From Echinicola soli (lineage in GTDB: Bacteria > Bacteroidota > Bacteroidia > Cytophagales > Cyclobacteriaceae): a DNA stretch of 64,000 bases. Every line of letters begins with the position of its first letter. Positions within the stretch are counted from its first letter, which is position 1. Positions 27,371 to 37,278 of the stretch are shown in pieces. Made by a program: the position numbers and the translations under genes. Where the stretch lies: assembly GCF_006575665.1 (NCBI RefSeq), contig NZ_CP041253.1:4129001-4193000 (forward strand), given 5' to 3'. The notes under the pieces were generated by a model that searched no databases, was not told where the DNA came from, and was given only the letters and a program-made list of their open reading frames with translations.

Positions 27371-28006
27371 ATGGATATAGCATCGATTAGAACCGAGTAT
27401 TTACTTAAGTCTTTAGATGTCAATAAGCTGGAATTATCACCTTTGGATCAATTTCAGATATGGCTTGATGAAGCTATAAGTGCAAAAGTAAATGAACCCA
27501 ATGCCATGAATGTGGCCACAGTCAGTGCTGAAAACAGGCCAAGCGCCAGAATAGTACTGTTAAAAGGGATCGATTCGGGTTTCGTTTTTTACACAAACTA
27601 TGCTAGTAATAAAGGGCTTGAGCTGGCCCAAAACAATGTTGCTGCGCTAACCTTTTTCTGGCCTGAACTTCAGCGTCAGGTTCGGATAGAAGGTAAAGTA
27701 GAGAAAGTAAGTGAAGCCCTGTCGGACCAGTACTTCCTTTCCAGACCAAAAGGAAGCCAAATCGGTGCTTGGGCTTCCCCTCAAAGTCAACAGATTCCTG
27801 ATCGGAATTTTCTGGAATCTGAAGAAAAGAAGATGCTGGAGCGATTCGCACACGAACCTCTGAGCCGTCCTCCTCACTGGGGTGGTTATCGTGTGGTTCC
27901 TGATCGAGTGGAGTTTTGGCAAGGGAGACAGTCCCGTCTTCATGACCGAATAGTCTATACCCTGGAAAACACAGAAAACTGGGTAAAAAACAGATTGGCA
28001 CCCTAG
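27371..28006 (+). CDS. pdxH: Pyridoxamine 5'-phosphate oxidase PdxH
   Basis: A 211-residue FMN enzyme that oxidises pyridoxine or pyridoxamine phosphate to pyridoxal phosphate. The pattern is complete: RIVLLKGIDSGFVFYTNY (FMN/substrate), ALTFFWPELQRQVRIEG, YFLSRPKGSQIGAWASPQS and the C-terminal RVEFWQGRQSRLHDRI. Length is normal. It converges with bshB1, with a long hairpin in the 159 bases between them. Confidence 0.97.
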   Translation: MDIASIRTEYLLKSLDVNKLELSPLDQFQIWLDEAISAKVNEPNAMNVATVSAENRPSARIVLLKGIDSGFVFYTNYASNKGLELAQNNVAALTFFWPELQRQVRIEGKVEKVSEALSDQYFLSRPKGSQIGAWASPQSQQIPDRNFLESEEKKMLERFAHEPLSRPPHWGGYRVVPDRVEFWQGRQSRLHDRIVYTLENTENWVKNRLAP

Positions 28007-28085
28007 CATAATGACGGAGCTTTTAAGTTGACATTATGACAATAAAAGCAATACATCATACCATACTACTACTTGTATGCATTTG

Positions 28086-28123
28086 GCAGATTCTTTGCCA
28101 AAAGCGGTCGGCAAAGAATCTGC
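28086..28123. terminator. Perfect 14-bp hairpin between convergent pdxH and bshB1
   Basis: GCAGATTCTTTGCC (28086-28099) pairs exactly with GGCAAAGAATCTGC (28110-28123) around a 10-base loop. There is no T run, so it may be a bidirectional terminator or mRNA-end stabiliser rather than a classical terminator. Confidence 0.6.
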
Positions 28124-28165
28124 ATTCAGCATGGTAATCAAATAACTTATAAAACAGCCGTACTG

Positions 28166-28882
28166 CTATTTGAGATCAAACAAGTTTGTGACCCCTATCA
28201 TTTTTTCTACGGTATATCCTTCACCATATTTCACATTGATCATGTGACCAAATTCCCGTGCACGGGCTTCTACAAAATCAAAATACTCCTTGCTGCTGAT
28301 AAAGCTTTCGGGTTCGTCATTGGTTGGGTCATAAAACTGCGATTTGAACGCCTTTATACTGGCCAACTTATCATCCCAAAAACCAGTAATATCAAACACA
28401 AAATCAGGCTTGATATAATTGTTTTGGATGTAATGATAGACATACTGTGGCCGCCATGCTTGCTGGTCCAGGCCATCAAGAGATGTTTCCACTTTTCGTA
28501 AGCCACTGATAAAACAGGCATTGGTAGCCAATGAACCGCCTTTTCCATGGTCAGGATGACGATCGCTGATGGCATTGGCAAGCACAATGTCTGGCTGATA
28601 TTTTCGAATAATCTTTACCACTTCCAAATGATGGGCTTCATCATCTTTGAAAAAGGCATCCCTAAAACCAAGGTTTTCCCTAGCTGACAGCTCTAGCAAT
28701 TCAGCTGCTTTAGCGGACTCCTCCAATCTGATCTCGGGCGTTCCTCGCGTTCCCATTTCACCTTTGGTAAGGTCTAAAACGCCTACTTTATACCCTGCCT
28801 TAATATGAGCGGCAATGGTTCCTGAGCAAGACAACTCAGCGTCATCAGGGTGAGCTGCTATCGCCAGTATATCTAATTTCAT
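28166..28882 (-). CDS. bshB1: Bacillithiol biosynthesis deacetylase BshB1
   Basis: A 238-residue zinc deacetylase of the LmbE/PIG-L type. It removes acetyl from GlcNAc-malate, the second step of bacillithiol synthesis. AHPDDAE (residues 10-16) and HPDHGKGG carry the zinc ligands. The ATG at 28882 is preferred to a TTG two codons earlier because the family starts MKLDILAIAAHPDD. Bacillithiol is the main low-molecular-weight thiol in many Bacteroidota. The nearby trxB also serves thiol redox but is separated by a peptidase gene. Confidence 0.95.
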   Translation of the reverse strand: MKLDILAIAAHPDDAELSCSGTIAAHIKAGYKVGVLDLTKGEMGTRGTPEIRLEESAKAAELLELSARENLGFRDAFFKDDEAHHLEVVKIIRKYQPDIVLANAISDRHPDHGKGGSLATNACFISGLRKVETSLDGLDQQAWRPQYVYHYIQNNYIKPDFVFDITGFWDDKLASIKAFKSQFYDPTNDEPESFISSKEYFDFVEARAREFGHMINVKYGEGYTVEKMIGVTNLFDLK

Positions 28883-28945
28883 GTTCAATTATTAAGATTT
28901 ATTAGTCTAAAACTGTATTGAAACACCAAACCCCACGTAAAAAGT

Positions 28946-29977
28946 TTACCTGATCCGCAATCTTTGACCTACACGGAGGATGGATCTGGAAGAAATATTG
29001 TTTAATCGTGTGATAGTCCTCACCGACGTTCCATAGCGATTTGCAATCACACTTAGGTTTTCACCGCTCCTTACCCTGTGATAAACAGCCTGGCGCATTT
29101 TAATGATGTGTTCGAAACTGGTTGACGTGACGGTATATACAGAGTTTTTCAGTCTTCCCACAGAAAAATCAAATAGCTCAGTAGGATTGATGGACAAACC
29201 TTGATAGCGTACCTCAAAATGAAGGTGTGGCCCTGTACTTCTTCCTGTACTCCCGCCATAAGCGATCACCTCTCCGGCTTTTACTTCCTGTCCTACTTCC
29301 ACATTATACTTGGACAAGTGACCGTAGAGGGTTTCCAAACCATTTTTATGTCGTACCACAAGGTAGTAACCATAACCATAGCGATCGTATGAGCGCATCC
29401 TCACGATGCCATCAAATACACTGTAGACAGGATCTCCCCTGTTCAGGTCCAGATCAGTACCATGATGCCATCTATATCTTCTAAATCCAAATTCTGAATT
29501 GATTTTTGTCTCCTTCAGCGGACTACTCCAATTGGTACCGTGAAAGGGATCATAAAGCTTGATCATTACCGTATCCTTGAATCCCTTCGGATCAAAACCA
29601 TAACTATCTATGCGCTGGCTGTCCCAGGAAGAGTAATATTCATAGGCGGTAACCCAGATGCTGTCAATCTGTATCTTTTCTGATACTTGGGCCAGTTGGT
29701 GGGTAGGTGCCCATATCAAGGTAAGCGTATCTTCACTCACTGCTGATAGCCTCCTGCGAAGGTCCACACGATCCTGGTAGATAAGGGAATCGGTTCCCTT
29801 CTGTAAATTATAGAGATATTCCTCTACATCAAAAGTCTGTAATTTACGGGCATCAGGCACCTTTACAGCAGGTGTCTTGTCCTTTTTTATGATCTTTGGA
29901 AAAATCTGTGCGTAAGCTTCCGAAAAGCCCACACACAGATTTAATGTCACTAGTAAAATGATTATTCTGATGCCCAT
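28946..29977 (-). CDS. M23 family peptidoglycan endopeptidase with LysM domain
   Basis: A 343-residue secreted protein with a signal peptide ending EAYAQ. The M23 (lysostaphin-type) zinc centre is intact: HHGTD (His171, Asp175) and HLHFE (His251, His253). The C-terminal 45 residues (YHRVRSGENLSVIANRYG...LRVGQRLRIR) are one LysM domain that binds glycan strands. It likely cuts peptide cross-links during wall growth or division. It starts 6 bases after the trxB stop, so the two are almost certainly one operon. Confidence 0.94.
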   Translation of the reverse strand: MGIRIIILLVTLNLCVGFSEAYAQIFPKIIKKDKTPAVKVPDARKLQTFDVEEYLYNLQKGTDSLIYQDRVDLRRRLSAVSEDTLTLIWAPTHQLAQVSEKIQIDSIWVTAYEYYSSWDSQRIDSYGFDPKGFKDTVMIKLYDPFHGTNWSSPLKETKINSEFGFRRYRWHHGTDLDLNRGDPVYSVFDGIVRMRSYDRYGYGYYLVVRHKNGLETLYGHLSKYNVEVGQEVKAGEVIAYGGSTGRSTGPHLHFEVRYQGLSINPTELFDFSVGRLKNSVYTVTSTSFEHIIKMRQAVYHRVRSGENLSVIANRYGTSVRTITRLNNISSRSILRVGQRLRIR

Positions 29978-29983
29978 CCTTTC

Positions 29984-30928
29984 TTATGCCAACTCTTTTT
30001 CTGCGAGAAAACGCTCCGCATCCAGAGCTGACATACATCCCGTACCAGCAGCAGTTACCGCTTGCCTGTAGATATGATCTTGGGCATCCCCACATGCAAA
30101 TACCCCCTCTATGTTTGTCTTGGTACTGCCAGGCTGGGTATTGATGTACCCTGCTTTATTCATATCCAGGTAATCCTTAAAAATATCTGTATTTGGCTTA
30201 TGGCCGATTGCCACAAAGAAACCTGTCACATCCAATTCCTGCGCTTCATCAGTTTGGTTGTTTCTCACACGAACCCCAGTTACTTCCTCTTCTCCCAGAA
30301 TTTCTTCTGTTTCTGTATTCCAAAGAATTTCTATTTTTGGGTTTGAGGTTACACGCTTTTGCATAATTTGAGATGCTCTCATCTCATCCCTACGCACCAG
30401 CATGTATACCTTCTCGCAGATGTTGGCCAGATAGGAAGCCTCTTCACAAGCAGTGTCACCAGCTCCCACGACGGCTACTCTTTGATTCTTAAAGAAAAAT
30501 CCGTCACAAACAGCACAAGCAGAAACTCCTTTACCATTCAGCTTGGTTTCACTTTCTAGCCCCAGCCACTTGGCAGATGCTCCAGTAGATATAATGACCG
30601 TATCGGCCAAAATCTCGTCTTTGTCATCCACGGTTACTTTATGGGGACGCTGGGAAAAGTCCACTGCGGTCACCAAACCATAACGCACATCGGTGCCAAA
30701 CCGCTCAGCTTGTTTCTTGAAATCTTCCATCATCTGTGGCCCCATTACTCCTTCCGGATATCCGGGATAATTCTCCACATCATTGGTGATGGTAAGCTGA
30801 CCTCCTGGTTGACCACCCGTGTATAGCACTGGGCTCAGCCCTGCTCTGGATGCATAGATGGCTGCTGTATATCCAGCCGGGCCAGATCCTACAATTAGAA
30901 CTTTAATCTTTTCTGCTTCTTTATTCAT
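29984..30928 (-). CDS. trxB: Thioredoxin reductase TrxB
   Basis: A 314-residue FAD/NADPH flavoenzyme that reduces thioredoxin. It has FAD motif GSGPAGYTAA (residues 14-23), the redox pair CAVC (Cys138, Cys141) and the NADPH motif GAGDTACEEA. The ATG at 30928 (MNKEAEK) is preferred to a TTG eight codons upstream. It is transcribed ahead of the M23 peptidase gene with a 6-base gap. Confidence 0.96.
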   Translation of the reverse strand: MNKEAEKIKVLIVGSGPAGYTAAIYASRAGLSPVLYTGGQPGGQLTITNDVENYPGYPEGVMGPQMMEDFKKQAERFGTDVRYGLVTAVDFSQRPHKVTVDDKDEILADTVIISTGASAKWLGLESETKLNGKGVSACAVCDGFFFKNQRVAVVGAGDTACEEASYLANICEKVYMLVRRDEMRASQIMQKRVTSNPKIEILWNTETEEILGEEEVTGVRVRNNQTDEAQELDVTGFFVAIGHKPNTDIFKDYLDMNKAGYINTQPGSTKTNIEGVFACGDAQDHIYRQAVTAAGTGCMSALDAERFLAEKELA

Positions 30929-31077
30929 TGACCAATGGTTTTTGGTTGGCAAATTTTAGAATTTTAATTTTTTTAACAAAGCTTCACCATGTTAAAATTC
31001 CCTAAAAGGAAAATTAAATGGCTGACCGAAAAAACACGATGTTTGGGTGATGGTGTGTTGGCAATATAATGTACATA

Positions 31078-31103
31078 AAAAAAGGGGCGTTAGCCCCTTT
31101 TTT
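31078..31103 (-). terminator. Terminator of rpoD
   Basis: AAAAGGGGC/GCCCCTTTT with a GTTA-type loop lies 18 bases after the rpoD stop, with T runs on both sides. Confidence 0.92.
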
Positions 31104-31120
31104 ACTAAGTTGGGTGTTTT

Positions 31121-31984
31121 TTACCCCAAATATGGTTTTAACGTTTTACTTCTAGAAGTATGTCGTAACCTTCGGATAGCTTTTTCCTTTATCTGACGTA
31201 CACGCTCCCTGGTAAGGTTAAATTTCTCACCGATTTCTTCCAAGGTCATGGCATGTTCTCCATTAAGTCCAAAGTAAAGCGTGATGACATCGGCTTCCCG
31301 CTGGGTCAGCGTAGAAAGCGCACGCTGTACTTCCTTCCGTAAGGAGTCATTCATCAAACCATCATCAGGCTTCTCTTCACCGTCATTTTCCAATACATCC
31401 AACAGGCTGTTTTCCTCCCCTTGTACAAATGGGGCATCCATGGACACATGGCGGCCGGATATTTTCATCGTATCCACTACTTCACCTGCAGTCACCTCCA
31501 ATACTTCCGCCAATTCTTCCGGTGAAGGTTCACGCTCAAAGCGCTGCTCCAGCTCACTGAAAGTTTTGCTGATCTTATTAAGGGATCCTACACGGTTAAG
31601 TGGAAGCCTCACAATTCTGGATTGCTCTGCCAATGCTTGCAAAATGGATTGTCTAATCCACCAAACGGCGTAAGAAATAAATTTAAAGCCCCTGGTCTCA
31701 TCAAAACGCTGTGCAGCCTTGATAAGTCCCAAGTTTCCTTCATTGATTAGATCACCTAATGACAAACCTTGATTTTGATATTGTTTGGCCACAGATACCA
31801 CAAACCTCAAGTTTGCTTTTGTTAATTTCTCAAGAGCAAGCTGATCACCTTCTCGGATTCGCTTGGCAAGTACTACCTCCTCATCTGCTGTAAGAAGGTC
31901 CACTTTACCAATCTCTTGTAGATATTTATCGAGAGATTGACTCTCACGGTTTGTGATCTGTTTGCTAATTTTAAGCTGCCTCAT
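31121..31984 (-). CDS. rpoD: Primary RNA polymerase sigma factor (RpoD/SigA)
   Basis: A 287-residue sigma-70 protein. Region 1.2 starts near residue 18 ([16 protein letters not shown]). Region 2 includes [20 protein letters not shown] and the WWIRQSI helix. Region 3 follows, then region 4.2 with the helix-turn-helix [20 protein letters not shown]. It lacks region 1.1 and the long non-conserved region of E. coli RpoD. That is normal for the Bacteroidota housekeeping sigma, which recognises TTTG/TAnnTTTG promoters like those seen in this window. Confidence 0.95.
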   Translation of the reverse strand: MRQLKISKQITNRESQSLDKYLQEIGKVDLLTADEEVVLAKRIREGDQLALEKLTKANLRFVVSVAKQYQNQGLSLGDLINEGNLGLIKAAQRFDETRGFKFISYAVWWIRQSILQALAEQSRIVRLPLNRVGSLNKISKTFSELEQRFEREPSPEELAEVLEVTAGEVVDTMKISGRHVSMDAPFVQGEENSLLDVLENDGEEKPDDGLMNDSLRKEVQRALSTLTQREADVITLYFGLNGEHAMTLEEIGEKFNLTRERVRQIKEKAIRRLRHTSRSKTLKPYLG

Positions 31985-32079
31985 TCAGGAATTTCTTTTT
32001 TTGTTAGGACTTACTTATAACAGATTTTAATCTTAAATAAGTTCAATTTAACAATTGACTTGATAATTTAATCTTTTTT

Positions 32080-34209
32080 TCAAGATTTATCTGGCTTTGG
32101 CAATAATGCCTTCCTAGATAATTTGAATTTACCAGTCTTTTTATCGACATCGATAAGCTTGACCATAATTTCTTCGCCTGGCTCAAGTACACCATCCATA
32201 GTCTCAAGTCTTTCCCACTTGATTTCAGAGATGTGCAACAATCCATCCTTACCCGGCATGAATTCTACAAACGCACCAAACGGCATAATGTTTTTCACTT
32301 TACCAGTATAAGTCTCTCCAATCTCAGGCTGCGCCACGATCGCCTTGATGCGGCCGACAGCACTGTCCATGGAATCTTGGTTGTTAGAGAAAATATTGAT
32401 CTTGCCAGCGTTATCCACTTCTTCGATGACGATGGTCGCTCCTGTATCCTTTTGGATTTCCTGTATTACCTTGCCACCTGGCCCAATCACTGCACCGATC
32501 AATTCCTTAGGAATGGTCATGATATAAGACCTTGGTGTATGTGGCTTCAAGTCCGGTTTTGGAGCAGCAAGGGTCTTACTGATTTCTTCCAGAATGTACA
32601 GTCTTCCATCTTTGGCTTGATACAATGCTTCTTTCAAAACGTTGTAGTCCAAACCTTCCACCTTAAGGTCCATTTGGCAAGCTGTAATTCCTTTTTCCGT
32701 TCCCGTCACTTTAAAGTCCATATCGCCAAGGTGGTCTTCATCACCAAGGATATCGGACAAAATCGCGTATTTACCTGTATTGGCATCAGAGATCATCCCC
32801 ATGGCAATCCCGGTCACCGGTGACTTGATAGGAATACCGGCATCCATCATGGCTAGTGAACCTGCACAGACTGTCGCCATAGAAGAAGATCCGTTAGACT
32901 CTAATATATCTGATACGACACGAATGGTATATGGGTTTTGATCCTCACCTGGGAGCACTTTCCTCAAGGCCCTCATGGCCAAGTTTCCGTGTCCTACTTC
33001 TCTTCTGCCCGGTCCTCTATTTGGTCTCACCTCTCCTGTGGAGAATGCTGGGAAATTATAGTGAAGGAAGAATTTGTTATAGCCAGAAATCACCGCTCCG
33101 TCTACCATTTGCTCATCCATCTTGGTACCTAGGGTACAAGTAGTTACGGATTGGGTCTCTCCCCTTGTAAATACAGCGGATCCATGCGCTGAAGGCAGGT
33201 AATCCACCACTGACCAAATAGGCCTAACTTCATCAAGCTTTCTTCCGTCCAAACGCTTCTTCTCGTCTAGGGTAAGGTTTCTGGCAGCTTCTTTATGTAT
33301 TTTCTTGAAATAAGGGCCAATCAGATCGTCCTCGTACTCATGCTCTTCTCCCAAGCTTTCGATGAATGCTTTTTTGATCGCATCGATGGCCTCGCTTCTT
33401 TCTGTTTTATTGGGAACTTGCTTACTGACTGCTTCGTAGCATTTGTCATACAGCTCGGCTCTCATTTTCTCGAAAAGTGCCTTGTCTTCTTTTTCGTGAC
33501 AGTATTCACGCTTTTGTTCTTTACCAACAAGCTTGGTAAGTTCATTTTGCACTTGACAATGCTTCTTAATTTCTTCATGCGCAAACTGCATCGCTTCTAC
33601 CATCTCATCTTCTGAGATTTCATCAGCTTCGCCTTCCACCATTAGGATATAGTCCAGGGAACCGGCTACGATAAATTCAAGGGAAGCATTCTCTAGCGCA
33701 GCGGGTGATGGATTGATGACCAATTCTCCGTCGATCTTTGCTACCCTCACTTCAGAAATGGGACCATTAAATGGAATGTCAGAAACGGACAAAGCAGCTG
33801 AAGCCGCAAGTCCCGCCAAACAATCCGGAAGAACATCCGCATCTGATGACATCAGTGTGATCATGATCTGGGTATCTGCATGATAGTCATCAGGGAATAT
33901 TGGTCGAATGGCCCTGTCTACGATTCGGCTAATCAGGATTTCATAGTCGGAAAGTCTTCCTTCACGTTTTAAAAATCCCCCGGGAATTTTTCCTGATGCC
34001 GCGAATTTTTCTTGGTAGTCAACTGACATAGGGAGGAAATCCACCCCTTCACCAGCTTCTTTTTTTGAAACGACGGTCGCCAATAGCATCGCATTGCCCA
34101 TTTTCACAACGACGGATCCGTCTGCTTGTTTGGCCAATGCACCGGTTTCAATAATGATTTCTCTACCATCCTCAAGGGTGATAGTTTTTGAAATTACATT
34201 TGGTAACAT
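32080..34209 (-). CDS. pnp: Polynucleotide phosphorylase
   Basis: A 709-residue exoribonuclease that degrades RNA 3' to 5' with phosphate and can also add tails. There are two RNase PH domains (about 10-230 and 320-540), a KH domain ([19 protein letters not shown]) and an S1 domain ([20 protein letters not shown]) at the end. [19 protein letters not shown] is the catalytic-core signature. It follows rpsO, as in many bacteria, with a hairpin between them. Confidence 0.97.
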   Translation of the reverse strand: MLPNVISKTITLEDGREIIIETGALAKQADGSVVVKMGNAMLLATVVSKKEAGEGVDFLPMSVDYQEKFAASGKIPGGFLKREGRLSDYEILISRIVDRAIRPIFPDDYHADTQIMITLMSSDADVLPDCLAGLAASAALSVSDIPFNGPISEVRVAKIDGELVINPSPAALENASLEFIVAGSLDYILMVEGEADEISEDEMVEAMQFAHEEIKKHCQVQNELTKLVGKEQKREYCHEKEDKALFEKMRAELYDKCYEAVSKQVPNKTERSEAIDAIKKAFIESLGEEHEYEDDLIGPYFKKIHKEAARNLTLDEKKRLDGRKLDEVRPIWSVVDYLPSAHGSAVFTRGETQSVTTCTLGTKMDEQMVDGAVISGYNKFFLHYNFPAFSTGEVRPNRGPGRREVGHGNLAMRALRKVLPGEDQNPYTIRVVSDILESNGSSSMATVCAGSLAMMDAGIPIKSPVTGIAMGMISDANTGKYAILSDILGDEDHLGDMDFKVTGTEKGITACQMDLKVEGLDYNVLKEALYQAKDGRLYILEEISKTLAAPKPDLKPHTPRSYIMTIPKELIGAVIGPGGKVIQEIQKDTGATIVIEEVDNAGKINIFSNNQDSMDSAVGRIKAIVAQPEIGETYTGKVKNIMPFGAFVEFMPGKDGLLHISEIKWERLETMDGVLEPGEEIMVKLIDVDKKTGKFKLSRKALLPKPDKS

Positions 34210-34276
34210 ACGTTCTCTTTAAGAATAAATCTTTTGATAAGTTATAAAAGTAAGGTTTAAATAAAGGGGGAAATCT

Positions 34277-34310
34277 AAAAAAGTAAGGTTCCCAATTCAG
34301 GGAACCTCAC
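34277..34310 (-). terminator. Hairpin between rpsO and pnp
   Basis: On the minus strand GTGAGGTTCCC and GGGAACCTTAC form a stem followed by six T. In other bacteria the rpsO-pnp junction has a leaky terminator and a processing hairpin; a similar role is inferred. Confidence 0.85.
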
Positions 34311-34317
34311 GTTAATC

Positions 34318-34593
34318 TTATTTACGTAATCCTAAGTCAGCGATGATCGCCCTGTATCTTTCAATGTCGTTCTTGTAAAGATAGTTCAACAGGGATCTGC
34401 GCTTACCTACTAGTTTCAAAAGACCTAATCTTGTAGAGTGATCTTTTTTGTTGCTCTTTAGGTGATCGGTCAAGTGCTTGATTCTGTAAGTGAATAGCGC
34501 AATCTGAGACTCAGGAGACCCTGTGTCTTTATCAGATTTTAACCGACCATGATTCTTAAACAGCTCTTCTTTTTTCTCTGTAGTTAAATACAT
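34318..34593 (-). CDS. rpsO: 30S ribosomal protein S15
   Basis: A 91-residue protein with the S15 pattern: [22 protein letters not shown] and [23 protein letters not shown]. It binds the central domain of 16S rRNA and forms bridge B4. A good promoter lies 42 bases upstream. Confidence 0.98.
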   Translation of the reverse strand: MYLTTEKKEELFKNHGRLKSDKDTGSPESQIALFTYRIKHLTDHLKSNKKDHSTRLGLLKLVGKRRSLLNYLYKNDIERYRAIIADLGLRK

Positions 34594-34634
34594 GCTTAGC
34601 TAAAATTAATTTTAATGAATATTTAAAGCAGCTA

Positions 34635-34666
34635 CAAAGATAGAACGATTATTTTTAATAGTAAAA
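34635..34666 (-). promoter_or_regulatory. Promoter of rpsO
   Basis: On the minus strand TTTT (34663-34666), a 20-base spacer and TATCTTTG (34635-34642) fit the Bacteroidota consensus with one change in the -33 box. Confidence 0.6.
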
Positions 34667-34673
34667 TACCTCA

Positions 34674-36488
34674 TCACTTTTTACGCGATTTAATGTTAAA
34701 ACGACCCTTAATACGCTCCACAAAAGCATAATACACATCTGATTCGAATATTCGCGCATCTTTTCTGGCTTGTCGCAAAAAGAAAAAGCCAATGGGCAAT
34801 AGGGTCAAATTAGAGAACCATGTTCCAAACAGCGGATTGGTTATCCCCTCTTTTGCCCATTTTTCCCCAGTCATGGTCAGTATATAAAAAATGATAAAGA
34901 AAATGATCGAAACCAGTACGGGCATTCCCAGTCCTCCTTTCTTAATGATTGCCCCTAGTGGAGCCCCAATCATAAACATCACGATACAGGCAAATGCCTG
35001 AGTGTACTTTTGGTACCATGAGACCTGGAACCTCCTCTTCTCACGAGAAAGGTTTTCTACGTTCCCTTGGTTACTGCTAAAGTTATTTTTGAGCGTTCTG
35101 GCACTCTGTAGACCAATGGTGGCAGCTCTGTTCATATAATTCCCAGCTACCATTACCGAATCGATTTTTGCCACCTGTACATCTGTGAAATTCTTATAGG
35201 CTGTTTTGATGGCTTCTTCCCGCTCTTTCTTTTCAGCGATCAGCTTATCTGCCTCTCTTCTGGAGGCACTGTCTACTTTAGGAGCTTGTTCAGGCTCACG
35301 CTGCTCAGCAATCGATCTCTCGGGTATTTCTTCTACAGTATCGTTTTCCTTTGCGGTATCGATCGACTCTATATCTTCCTCTCCGTTATCTATGGTAATT
35401 TGCCGCTCATTTGGATTTCGCTCTTCCTCATCCTCCTGTATATTTCCCTCCTCGGATGGGGATGAAAGTCGGGACATCCCTCCTTTTTCCTGTTCATTCT
35501 CTCTCTTCTCCTGCCATTGAAGTGTTTTTAGTGAATCCACTATCGCCTTTTTTCGCTGAAGATCTTCCGGAATCTCGATTTCCCTTTGCTTCGTGAAAAA
35601 TGAATAGGCTGACTTTAATTGCGCATAGTTGTAGTATTGATAATTCACCAGCTGATTTGACATGCTGTCCACATCCATTTTAATTTCACTGATGTCCTTA
35701 ATCGATCGGTTTGAGGACCATAGTTTTTCAGGTGTCCTGTTCATCTCAAAAGCATCTAGGCTAAAGACTATTTCATTGACATCAAACTTTGTCCTGGTAA
35801 ATGGAGCAGGTTTGCCCCTGATACCCCTTTTGGGATTCTCTTCATTGTAATTGTACCCATTGTAAAGGGTGAGCTTCATGTAGCGATCATTAAAAAAAGG
35901 TTCCATCCTACCCGAATCAGCCAGAATGACGACATTGTTTCCACTGTTTCCTGTATGATCATAAATAATGATATCCCGTAGCCTGACATCGTCGATCTTT
36001 TCATTTACCTTGATACTATACCCTGGCATTCCATTATAAAAGACACCTTCTTTTATGTCCAAGGCCGGCGACTTCATCCTGATGTCGTATAGTAAACTGA
36101 AGGTTTTCAGGTTTACTTTAGGCACCAGATAATTGTTGGAATAAAATGCTGCAAAAGAAAGTACCAGGACGAACACACCAATGGGCAGTAAGGCCCTCAA
36201 CAGCGATATTCCACTGCTTTTGATCGCCGTCAACTCAAAGTGCTCTCCCAAGTTGCCAAAAGTCATCAGTGCAGAGAGCAAAACCGCCAAGGGCAGTGCC
36301 ATCGGAGATATAGAAATGACAAAATAACTGATCAGCTCCATATATACTCCGAATCCCAATCCTTTTCCAAAGATTTCGTCGAAATATTTGAGCATGTTGA
36401 CCGTCAGTAGAATAAAATCTACTACTATGAACGTTAATAAAAATGGGCCAATAAAAGACCCTAAAATCAATTTATCTAATTTCTTCAT
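34674..36488 (-). CDS. LptF/LptG (YjgP/YjgQ) family permease with long charged insertion
   Basis: A 604-residue inner-membrane protein. Three transmembrane helices come first (about 10-30, 50-80, 100-125), then a periplasmic beta-jellyroll, then three helices at the end (about 490-590). This family forms the membrane part of the LptB2FG exporter that moves lipopolysaccharide out of the inner membrane. A Glu/Lys/Arg/Ser-rich, low-complexity stretch at roughly residues 315-440 interrupts the jellyroll or follows it and is not part of the usual family length of about 360. It cannot be told from sequence alone whether this is LptF or LptG. Confidence 0.9.
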   Translation of the reverse strand: MKKLDKLILGSFIGPFLLTFIVVDFILLTVNMLKYFDEIFGKGLGFGVYMELISYFVISISPMALPLAVLLSALMTFGNLGEHFELTAIKSSGISLLRALLPIGVFVLVLSFAAFYSNNYLVPKVNLKTFSLLYDIRMKSPALDIKEGVFYNGMPGYSIKVNEKIDDVRLRDIIIYDHTGNSGNNVVILADSGRMEPFFNDRYMKLTLYNGYNYNEENPKRGIRGKPAPFTRTKFDVNEIVFSLDAFEMNRTPEKLWSSNRSIKDISEIKMDVDSMSNQLVNYQYYNYAQLKSAYSFFTKQREIEIPEDLQRKKAIVDSLKTLQWQEKRENEQEKGGMSRLSSPSEEGNIQEDEEERNPNERQITIDNGEEDIESIDTAKENDTVEEIPERSIAEQREPEQAPKVDSASRREADKLIAEKKEREEAIKTAYKNFTDVQVAKIDSVMVAGNYMNRAATIGLQSARTLKNNFSSNQGNVENLSREKRRFQVSWYQKYTQAFACIVMFMIGAPLGAIIKKGGLGMPVLVSIIFFIIFYILTMTGEKWAKEGITNPLFGTWFSNLTLLPIGFFFLRQARKDARIFESDVYYAFVERIKGRFNIKSRKK

Positions 36489-36572
36489 GAGGCGTAACTA
36501 CCACCAGTATTCACGTAATATGAAACCGCTAAGTTCATCATATTAAATGAAAAATGATAATGATCGCTCTAT

Positions 36573-36968
36573 TTATCCACCTATAATTTCTTTGAGGGTC
36601 ATAATAAGCCCTTCCCAAATTTTTTCTTGCTCATCATCATCATATCCATCATTATAATCTATCACTTTCAAAAACATCGTTTGGGTAAGTTCATTTTCTT
36701 CCAATCTGAACTCGACAAAAGCATGATCCTCTTCTTCTGGCATAGTAGGGTCGAAGAATTCAAATTTAACCAAGTGATTGGTTCTGATAGCTATTATCCG
36801 TGCGTAATGATCCACTCCATCATATTCGATGTGGAAATTTTTATCCTGGTCGATACTAACATCATCCGCAAACCACTCCGAAAGCCCACTAGCGGTACTT
36901 ATATAAGGGAAAATAATCTTTTTTGAAGCATTTATCTGATAGTCAGCTACAAACTTATTCTTAACCAT
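36573..36968 (-). CDS. START-like domain protein
   Basis: A 131-residue acidic cytoplasmic protein of the SRPBCC/START-like superfamily, related to Aha1-type domains. Typical segments are KKIIFPYISTASGLSEWFADDV near the start and the C-terminal helix IWEGLIMTLKEIIG. The Bacteroidota form is known only as a START-like domain protein; a hydrophobic cavity for a ligand is expected from the fold. It is upstream of the LptF/G-like gene on the same strand, 84 bases away. Confidence 0.85.
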   Translation of the reverse strand: MVKNKFVADYQINASKKIIFPYISTASGLSEWFADDVSIDQDKNFHIEYDGVDHYARIIAIRTNHLVKFEFFDPTMPEEEDHAFVEFRLEENELTQTMFLKVIDYNDGYDDDEQEKIWEGLIMTLKEIIGG

Positions 36969-37017
36969 AACTTTATAATTTAATTCTGTAAAAAGTTAAC
37001 TTTTTTCATCCTTAACA

Positions 37018-37049
37018 CTTGCTTTTACGCATTTAACCCCACATATTTG
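37018..37049 (+). promoter_or_regulatory. Promoter of tRNA-Met
   Basis: CTTG (37018-37021), a 20-base spacer and CATATTTG (37042-37049) each differ by one base from the TTTG/TAnnTTTG consensus. The tRNA starts 79 bases downstream. Confidence 0.6.
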
Positions 37050-37128
37050 CATTCCCATTCAGCAAGGGGATCGCCAGTAACCAAGGCGCTCGATTACTTG
37101 TTTGAAGGAAACTCTTTAGAGTTTTTAT

Positions 37129-37202
37129 GGCGAGGTAGCTCAGTTGGTTAGAGCGCAGGATTCATAACCCTGAGGTCACGGGTTCAACTCCCGTCCTCGC
37201 TA
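37129..37202 (+). tRNA. tRNA-Met(CAT)
   Basis: The 74-base cloverleaf has acceptor GGCGAGG/CCTCGCT (a G-U first pair), anticodon loop TTCATAA (CAT) and T arm ACGGG-TTCAACT-CCCGT. It lacks the three G-C pairs at the base of the anticodon stem of an initiator, so an elongator tRNA-Met is likely. A tRNA-Ile with modified CAT cannot be fully excluded. Confidence 0.92.
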
Positions 37203-37207
37203 CATTC

Positions 37208-37233
37208 AAGGCTTCCTTTTGGGGAGCCTTTTT
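37208..37233 (+). terminator. Terminator of tRNA-Met
   Basis: AAGGCTTCC pairs with GGGGAGCCTT, with one G-T pair, around TTTT and is followed by a T run. Confidence 0.85.
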
Positions 37234-37278
37234 CGTTTTATACATTTTTTTTATCTCATCTGACATTCTAACACCTAT

